DNA of 9,963 nt. Origin: an uncultured Acidobacteriota bacterium (GTDB taxonomy: Bacteria > Acidobacteriota > Blastocatellia > RBC074). The translations under genes and the position numbers were made by a program. Below are positions 1-9,963 of the stretch, in pieces. The DNA is taken from positions 1-9,963 of the forward strand of contig CALBSU010000702.1 in assembly GCA_937967285.1 (NCBI GenBank), written 5' to 3'. Numbering within the stretch: position 1 is the stretch's first letter; each line of letters opens with the position of its first letter. The notes under the pieces were generated by a model. The model made no database searches. It was not told the DNA's origin and saw only the letters and a list, made by a program, of their open reading frames with translations.

Positions 1-1280
<1,280 letters not shown>

Positions 1281-1304
1281 GAACTTCCACCTCCGTAATT
1301 GGTG

Positions 1305-1538
1305 TCATCGGCCGTCATCGCCGATGGCATCGACGGGACAGGACGCCTTCGCCTCGCGACAGAGCGCCTCCTCCCGTTCGTTCTGCGGTTGTTTATAAAC
1401 GTAGGAATAGCCGCCGGCAGTCTGTCGCGTGAAGTTGTCGGATGCGATGTCCCGACAGACATCGCAATCGATACAGGTTTTGTCGACGTAATAACGGCCG
1501 GGCCGGTTCTCTGGTAGTTTTGCCTCTAAATCGGACAT
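1305..1538 (-). CDS. Small single-cluster 4Fe-4S ferredoxin
   Basis: A 77-residue protein with the ferredoxin pattern: YYVDKTCIDCDVC gives Cys22, Cys25 and Cys28, and the distal SCPVDAI gives Cys67 followed by Pro, the four usual ligands of one [4Fe-4S] cluster. Cys60 is an extra cysteine not needed for the cluster. The stretch between the two motifs (about 29-59) matches one-cluster ferredoxins in which the second cluster has been lost. It would be a soluble low-potential electron carrier. The ATG at 1538 starts 12 bp after the lipA stop codon, with no strong Shine-Dalgarno, which suggests translational coupling. Its placement makes LipA, which needs low-potential electrons to cleave SAM, a plausible partner; that is inferred from position, not shown. 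The family call is secure, the partner is not. Confidence 0.9.
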   Translation of the reverse strand: MSDLEAKLPENRPGRYYVDKTCIDCDVCRDIASDNFTRQTAGGYSYVYKQPQNEREEALCREAKASCPVDAIGDDGR

Positions 1539-1550
1539 GACATTTCAGGA

Positions 1551-2456
1551 CTACTGCGCAGCCTGCCTGTGAGCGTTCTCCGGTTTGTGCTCGTGCGCGT
1601 GGTAACTCGAACGGACGAGCGGTCCCGATTCAACGTAACGGAATCCCATCTCGAGCCCGATGCGCCTGAATTCCGCGAACTCGTCCGGCGTGTAGAACTT
1701 CTCGACCGGCAGTCTCCGTTCGGCGGGCTGCAGATACTGGCCGATCGTCAGGATATCGCAATCGACCGAACGCAGGTCACGCATCGTGTCGATGATCTCG
1801 TCGGTGGTCTCTCCGAGACCGGCCATGACTCCCGACTTGGTCAGCATGCCGCGCTTTTCAGCGTCGCGCCGGGCTGCCGCGCGTTCGAGCAGGCGCATCG
1901 TCCACTCGCGGTATTTCGCGTGAGGACGGACTCGGCTGTAGAGTCGCGGCACCGTCTCGGTGTTGTGATTGAGCACGTCGGGCTGCGCGTCGAGCACGAT
2001 GTCGAGCGCCTCGTCGTTCCCCTCGAAATCCGGGATCAGCACCTCGACCTTGCACTCGGGATTGAGATCCCTGACCGCGCGGATCGTCTCGGCCCAGTGA
2101 GCCGCACCTCCGTCGCCCTTGTCATCGCGGTTGACGCCGGTAATGACGGCGTGTCGCAGGTTCAGCTTGCGGACCGCCTCGGCGACATTGCGCGGCTCGG
2201 CCGGATCGAGCGGCTTCGGCTCGCCCTTGCTGACCGCGCAGAACCCGCAACGACGGGTGCAGACGTCGCCCGCGATCATGAATGTCGCCGTCCGGTTCGA
2301 CCAGCACTCGTATATGTTCGGGCACTTCGCTTCCTCGCAGACCGTGTGCAGCGTCAGGTCGTTGACCATCCGCCTCACCTGCAGGAAGTCCTCTCCCATG
2401 TTGAGCCGGATCTTTAACCACTCAGGCTTCGGCAATTTGTCTTTTAAACTTCGCAT
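1551..2456 (-). CDS. lipA: Lipoyl synthase (radical SAM)
   Basis: LipA inserts two sulfur atoms at C6 and C8 of octanoyl-protein, using SAM radicals and a sacrificed auxiliary Fe-S cluster, to make the lipoyl cofactor. Both cluster motifs are present (numbering from the upstream TTG at 2471): auxiliary CX4CX5C at Cys45, Cys50, Cys56 (CEEAKCPNIYEC) and radical-SAM CX3CX2C at Cys71, Cys75, Cys78 (CTRRCGFC). The C-terminal RSSY at 287-290 carries the unusual serine ligand of the auxiliary cluster. ITGVNRDD, HNTETVPRLY and KSGVMAGLGET are typical family blocks, and length is normal. I chose ATG 2456 (MRSLKDKLPKPEWLKIRL, 301 residues) because it matches usual LipA N-termini; TTG 2471 would add five residues and begin right at the edge of an inverted repeat. 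Neither start has a strong ribosome site. The ferredoxin gene follows at 12 bp. Confidence 0.97.
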   Translation of the reverse strand: MRSLKDKLPKPEWLKIRLNMGEDFLQVRRMVNDLTLHTVCEEAKCPNIYECWSNRTATFMIAGDVCTRRCGFCAVSKGEPKPLDPAEPRNVAEAVRKLNLRHAVITGVNRDDKGDGGAAHWAETIRAVRDLNPECKVEVLIPDFEGNDEALDIVLDAQPDVLNHNTETVPRLYSRVRPHAKYREWTMRLLERAAARRDAEKRGMLTKSGVMAGLGETTDEIIDTMRDLRSVDCDILTIGQYLQPAERRLPVEKFYTPDEFAEFRRIGLEMGFRYVESGPLVRSSYHAHEHKPENAHRQAAQ

Positions 2457-2471
2457 GTTTGATAAATCCAA

Positions 2472-2616
<145 letters not shown>

Positions 2617-2638
2617 CTGGAAACTCTTTCCCTTGAAA

Positions 2639-4012
<1,374 letters not shown>

Positions 4013-4042
4013 CTGTGACGCAGCCTTTCGTTGGAGGGTTTA

Positions 4043-4699
4043 TCAATCCGTCGGAGCGGTCATGACGCGATTGAAGACCTGCCCGAACTGATTTTGCATC
4101 CGGTTTGCGACTTCGAGCAGGTCGATCCGGCGGCCGAGCAGCCTTTCGAGAGAGGTCACGCCGTGATCGCGAATTCCACAGGGTACGATCAGCTGAAAAT
4201 AGTCGAGGTCCGTGTTGACGTTAAAAGCGAAGCCGTGCATCGTCACCCAGCGAGAGATGCGAACGCCGATCGCCCCGAGCTTCTCGTCGCCCACCCAGAT
4301 TCCCGTCAGCCCGTCGATCCGTCCGGCCCGGATGCCGTACTCTGCCGCCACACGGATCATCACCTCTTCGAGATCCCTGACATAGCGCCGGACATCGCAC
4401 CTGTCAGGCGCGAGATGGATGATCGGGTAACCGACCAGCTGGCCCGGCCCGTGATAGGTCACGTCTCCGCCGCGCCCCGTTTCAAAGAGTTCGACGCCCA
4501 GCTCCTCGCGGATCCGGGCGTCGGCCAGTACATTTGCGGTTTCCGCCGCTCGACCGAGCGTGATCACGTGCGGATGTTCGAGCAGCAGCAGCCTGTCAGG
4601 TATCTCGTCCCGTTTGCGAAGCTCGACCAGCCGCTCCTGCAGCCGGTGAGCCTCGCCGTACGGGATATTGCCGAGAAATTGCGCCTCGCAGACACGCAT
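4043..4699 (-). CDS. lipB: Octanoyltransferase (lipoate biosynthesis)
   Basis: LipB transfers octanoate from octanoyl-ACP to the lipoyl lysine of E2 and GcvH-type proteins in the cytoplasm, making the substrate for LipA. The 218-residue protein is of typical length and carries the family signature RGGDVTYHGPGQLVGYPI (76-93). The catalytic dyad is visible: Lys140 in EKLGAIG and Cys174 in IVPCGI, the residue that forms the acyl-thioester. LLLLEHPHVITLGR (37-50) is the usual N-terminal strand. The ATG at 4699 follows the E2 stop codon after one base (TGA-G-ATG) with no clear ribosome site of its own, so translation is probably coupled to E2. Its substrate protein is thus encoded directly upstream in the same transcript. 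Confidence 0.97.
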   Translation of the reverse strand: MRVCEAQFLGNIPYGEAHRLQERLVELRKRDEIPDRLLLLEHPHVITLGRAAETANVLADARIREELGVELFETGRGGDVTYHGPGQLVGYPIIHLAPDRCDVRRYVRDLEEVMIRVAAEYGIRAGRIDGLTGIWVGDEKLGAIGVRISRWVTMHGFAFNVNTDLDYFQLIVPCGIRDHGVTSLERLLGRRIDLLEVANRMQNQFGQVFNRVMTAPTD

Positions 4700-4700
4700 C

Positions 4701-6038
<1,338 letters not shown>

Positions 6039-6080
6039 CTATTTCCCCCTGATATGTATGTAGTGCGGAAACAAACTGTG

Positions 6081-6109
6081 ATGATAATGGGCGGTCGGCG
6101 ATTTTGCAA
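6081..6109 (-). promoter_or_regulatory. Sigma70-type promoter for the E2-lipB operon
   Basis: On the minus strand, TTGCAA (6109-6104) is followed after exactly 17 bp by TATCAT (6086-6081), matching the TTGACA and TATAAT boxes at 4/6 and 5/6. Transcription would start near 6074, giving a leader of about 36 nt that contains the AGGGGG ribosome site before ATG 6038. It lies in the only gap between the purK stop and the E2 start, so E2 probably has its own transcript. The call is from box match and spacing only. Confidence 0.6.
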
Positions 6110-6113
6110 ATTT

Positions 6114-6155
6114 GGAGTGCGGAGCCCGCGGGCTCCGCTATATTCAAAGCGACGC

Positions 6156-6173
<18 letters not shown>
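6114..6173. repeat. Twin-palindrome REP/BIME-like element at the purK 3' end
   Basis: Two 20-bp palindromes flank a 10-bp AT-rich spacer (tatattcaaa, 6139-6148). The first (6119-6138) is perfect, with half-site GCGGAGCCCG. The second (6149-6168) has one mismatched pair around CGCC-taca-GGCG. The pair is bracketed by GGAGT (6114-6118) and GCTCC (6169-6173), also near-inverted. The layout resembles bacterial interspersed mosaic elements. The purK stop codon (6156-6158) lies inside the second palindrome, so the last residues of PurK are encoded by the element. As RNA it would make two stable hairpins and may protect or end the purK transcript; there is no T-run, so it is not a classic intrinsic terminator. 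Confidence 0.75.
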
Positions 6174-7301
<1,128 letters not shown>

Positions 7302-7394
7302 AATCGAGTCTGATCTCCCTGTCGGTTGTGAAAAAGCCATGCTCCCCATGTGGCCGTCATAAAGCAAGGCGGACCGGAAAAACTTCCGCGGCTA

Positions 7395-7423
7395 TTGCCC
7401 GGTCAGGCATCTTGCGCTATACT
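7395..7423 (+). promoter_or_regulatory. Sigma70-type promoter, plus strand, in the purE-purK gap
   Basis: TTGCCC (7395-7400) and TATACT (7418-7423) are separated by exactly 17 bp and match the TTGACA and TATAAT boxes at 4/6 and 5/6. Transcription would start near 7430 and run away from purK, against the direction of every gene in the window. No gene follows on this strand, which is why a non-coding transcript is suspected. The match could be chance. Confidence 0.5.
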
Positions 7424-7429
7424 CTTCGC

Positions 7430-7746
7430 CGTCTTTAGGACCGGGATCTCCGGTCACTTCACAGAAAAAAGTCTCGATCCAACCGGCCGGCATCCGGTTG
7501 CTTTCGTCACGACTCATACCTGTCAGATTTTCACTGGGAAAATTAGCAAGGTCGGGCTCTGTCTGTACGGAGCCGGATCGGATTTATCGATGGGCGTACT
7601 TCACATCTGCGCCCGTCCCATACCGCCGGGACGCATCGAGCGCCGAGAATGGTATCAGGCCGGAAACCGGTTACCTCAACTTGAAACCGGTTTAGTCTGT
7701 TCCCCCTCACATCTCTCAGGCCTGCTCTGCGCCCGGCGGTTTTTCA
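7430..7746 (+). ncRNA. Candidate structured non-coding RNA, about 315 nt
   Basis: Downstream of the plus-strand promoter lies a run of perfect short stems: GACCGG/CCGGTC (7439-7444/7450-7455), CAACCGG/CCGGTTG (7480-7486/7494-7500), ATTTTC/GAAAAT (7527-7532/7538-7543), GGCTC/GAGCC (about 7554-7574) and GGGCG/CGCCC (7592-7596/7610-7614). A closing stem, ACCGCCGGG with CCCGGCGGT (7622-7630/7732-7740, 9 bp perfect), then encloses a 119-nt domain. Inside it, pairing continues through CGCA/TGCG and GAGC/GCTC with small bulges, and the tip can form a 9-bp stem, AAACCGGTT with AACCGGTTT (7664-7672/7685-7693). Five T's follow directly (7740-7744). No known RNA family was recognised: I looked for 6S, tmRNA, RNase P, SRP and riboswitch signatures. 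The same stretch could instead act on the minus strand as a purK leader. All stems were found by eye, without energy calculation. Confidence 0.35.
7732..7746 (+). terminator. Possible intrinsic terminator of the candidate RNA
   Basis: The 3' half of the 9-bp closing stem (CCCGGCGGT, 7732-7740) runs straight into TTTTT and then C. Its partner lies 101 bp upstream, with further helix between, so this is a GC stem plus T-run but with a much larger enclosed domain than a standard terminator hairpin. Confidence 0.3.
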
Positions 7747-7773
7747 TTTCGAAATAGTAACTGTTCACCTCTA

Positions 7774-7945
<172 letters not shown>

Positions 7946-7964
7946 CAGGGCTTGAAATAAACTA

Positions 7965-8468
<504 letters not shown>

Positions 8469-8508
8469 GCCGCCGATTACAACCGAGCGGAGCCGATTTG
8501 TACAGCCT

Positions 8509-9945
8509 TCAACAGACGCCCGCCTGAACGGGAAGAAACAATTTCGCGTCCGGCGCGGGAGAGAGAACGTGAAGATTCCGGCCGGACGATCCCCCGATGA
8601 CGGCTCCGATGACGGCGCCTCCGTCCGCGCACCTGAGTCGCATCCACGCCGGTCCCCGCTTCAGAAATGCCGAGAGAGGCGCGATCATCTGGCTTCGTCC
8701 GACCGGGATCGAGAAATCGAGGTGCGCGTTCGGGACCTGAAAGACGGTTCCGGTCACGGCGTCGATCCTCCCTTCCGGCCTGATCAGGATGAGCACCGGT
8801 TCGATTGCTTCGGGCTCGCCCGCCGGCGCCGCCAGCTCCCCGGGAAGTCGATTGTACGACTTGCCGTCAAAAGCTATCTCGAAGTGGCCTTCCGAGCATG
8901 TCGAGTCGGCAAGCGCGGCCACGCCGAAGGCCGGAAGCGAGGCCGAGCGGGAACCGTCGAGCTTGACGAAGGCGCTGCCGATCAGCTGATTGGCACGCAC
9001 CGGGCACCCGCTCGAAGGATCTACGGCAGCCGCTGTGATGTATCCCGTCACGCCCGGATCCAGATCCGATGCGAAAAACGTCGAGGTCTGCCCGGGACCG
9101 AGGCAGAGCAGACCGTCCACCGCCGCGCCGCTGGCCCCGTCGAGGAGAACCAGCCTCACGGTGACGCGGTTCGCCGGGTCGGTATTGGTCAGACTGATCC
9201 TGGTGTTGACCGCGATATTCGCTGACGGATTCGAAGTGTAGACCGGAAAGATGAGGACCGATCCCGGCTTCGTCCCGCCCGACTCAGATTCGGCCGGGTA
9301 TCGCCATCCCTCTTCCTGATCACCCTCTTCCGCGCTGCAGGGCGTCCCCGGAGAGGCGGAATTACGGGGATTCGGCGCCGCCGCCGTGAAATCGGCCGCA
9401 TTGTCATCGGAGTCCGCGCAGCCGTCGGCTCCCCTGACGATCGCGCGCGAGCTCGAGGAGGCGGGCGCCGGTGCCGTCCCCTCGAAACAGACCGCCGCGC
9501 CCCCGTACCCGACCAGATCGGCTATCCTGGCGCCGGTCGGACAGGCTCCCGTCAGCGGGGTCCGGTCGATCACCAGCGCCACCTTGCCGGCCGTCGCTCC
9601 GAGATTGATCGAACCGCTCGCATCGGGAACAGGCAGTTCCGCGCCGTTCGAGCCGCCCGAAAGCCTGATCAGGAACCTTCCGCCCGGCGCTATCCGGCCC
9701 GTCAGATCGACCTTCTGCCACGTCGCTCCGGCCGCAGAGGCGTACTGCAACGACCATCCGTCGACGACCGCCTCGGCCGATCCGCGGTTGAAGATCTCGA
9801 CGAAATCCTGTCGATAGACCGCTCCGCTGTTGCCGCCCGCTCCGTAGACCTGACCGATCACCAGTCTCGCACCCTGCGCAAACCCGTTCACCGAACCGAG
9901 CGCAAGAAAAATCGCGATTCCGAATACAAGTCTCTCCGCCTTCAT
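8509..9945 (-). CDS. Secreted lamin-tail-domain protein with a C-terminal beta-rich domain
   Basis: A 478-residue exported protein. Residues 1-24 form a clear signal peptide ([24 protein letters not shown]). Residues about 27-148 fit a lamin-tail domain (LTD): [58 protein letters not shown]...[13 protein letters not shown] (181-203) is the usual tail of bacterial LTD modules. An acidic, Gly-rich hinge (205-227) leads to a second region (228-478) beginning [14 protein letters not shown], with [24 protein letters not shown] and [10 protein letters not shown], which I associate from memory with large exported proteins of Acidobacteria but cannot name as a domain. Nine cysteines, all outside the signal peptide, could form disulfides. 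The start is fixed by GGAGGA 7-8 bp upstream of ATG 9945. The role is unknown; LTDs often accompany exported nucleases or bind surfaces, but no nuclease motif is visible. No functional link to the purE neighbour is apparent. Confidence 0.85.
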   Translation of the reverse strand: MKAERLVFGIAIFLALGSVNGFAQGARLVIGQVYGAGGNSGAVYRQDFVEIFNRGSAEAVVDGWSLQYASAAGATWQKVDLTGRIAPGGRFLIRLSGGSNGAELPVPDASGSINLGATAGKVALVIDRTPLTGACPTGARIADLVGYGGAAVCFEGTAPAPASSSSRAIVRGADGCADSDDNAADFTAAAPNPRNSASPGTPCSAEEGDQEEGWRYPAESESGGTKPGSVLIFPVYTSNPSANIAVNTRISLTNTDPANRVTVRLVLLDGASGAAVDGLLCLGPGQTSTFFASDLDPGVTGYITAAAVDPSSGCPVRANQLIGSAFVKLDGSRSASLPAFGVAALADSTCSEGHFEIAFDGKSYNRLPGELAAPAGEPEAIEPVLILIRPEGRIDAVTGTVFQVPNAHLDFSIPVGRSQMIAPLSAFLKRGPAWMRLRCADGGAVIGAVIGGSSGRNLHVLSPAPDAKLFLPVQAGVC

Positions 9946-9963
9946 AATTTTCCTCCGGGGTTG

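Noticed and set aside
7480..7500. CAACCGG/CCGGTTG stem as a minus-strand terminator ahead of purK
   Set aside because: The T-run on that strand starts about nine bases beyond the stem, too far for an intrinsic terminator.
7503..7516. Minus-strand GTCGTGAC resembling the 5' element of the ZTP (pfl) riboswitch, attractive next to purK
   Set aside because: The following CUGGCG and the 3' CCGCCUGGGC-like element are not found at suitable positions downstream on that strand.
7430..7746. Known RNAs (6S, tmRNA, RNase P, SRP) in the structured stretch
   Set aside because: No tmRNA tRNA-like end, no RNase P GAGGAAAGUC block, no SRP GGUCAGG...GGAA apex, and the length and bubble pattern do not convincingly match 6S.
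7350..7757. Plus-strand open frame of 135 codons in the purE-purK gap
   Set aside because: No recognisable motif or ribosome site, and the promoter-like boxes and hairpins lie within it; more likely a by-chance frame over non-coding DNA.

Overview
The window is GC-rich, densely coding bacterial chromosome. All nine recognisable genes lie on the minus strand, so the text below reads from high to low coordinates. Gene content is housekeeping: purine synthesis, lipoylation of 2-oxo acid dehydrogenases, an SLC1-type symporter, and two exported proteins of kinds frequent in Acidobacteriota and related soil or sediment phyla (a 'WPQFRGP' PQQ-like beta-propeller and a lamin-tail-domain protein). An Acidobacteriota-like origin is my best guess, but it rests on protein flavour only. 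No phage, IS, CRISPR, tRNA or rRNA was seen.

Layout. 9945-8509: secreted lamin-tail-domain protein. 8468-7965: purE. 7964-7302: a 663-bp non-coding gap that separates purE from purK; it holds a long inverted repeat (7774-7945) and a highly structured stretch with a good plus-strand promoter and a T-run end (7395-7746), a candidate non-coding RNA. 7301-6156: purK. 6173-6114: a compact twin-palindrome (REP/BIME-like) element that overlaps the purK stop codon. 6109-6081: a good sigma70-type promoter for the next operon. 6038-4701: E2 acyltransferase of a 2-oxo acid dehydrogenase. 4699-4043: lipB. 4012-2639: dicarboxylate/amino acid symporter. 2616-2472: a second long inverted repeat, made of heptamers. 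2456-1551: lipA. 1538-1305: small 4Fe-4S ferredoxin. 1280-1: PQQ-like beta-propeller protein, cut by the window edge.

How the genes work together. PurK makes N5-CAIR from AIR and PurE converts it to CAIR, consecutive steps of IMP synthesis. LipB loads octanoate onto the E2 lipoyl lysine, and LipA inserts two sulfurs to make lipoamide. The cluster therefore encodes a lipoyl-accepting protein next to both enzymes that modify it, and the ferredoxin 12 bp behind lipA is a plausible electron donor for that radical-SAM reaction. The symporter between lipB and lipA has no evident link to lipoylation.

The most unusual content is non-coding. Three different inverted-repeat elements each sit at the 3' end of a minus-strand gene (purE, purK, symporter). 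Two share one plan, with 33-43-bp arms of short-period repeats around a roughly 80-bp AT-richer core, although their sequences are unrelated. No clearly new protein system is visible.
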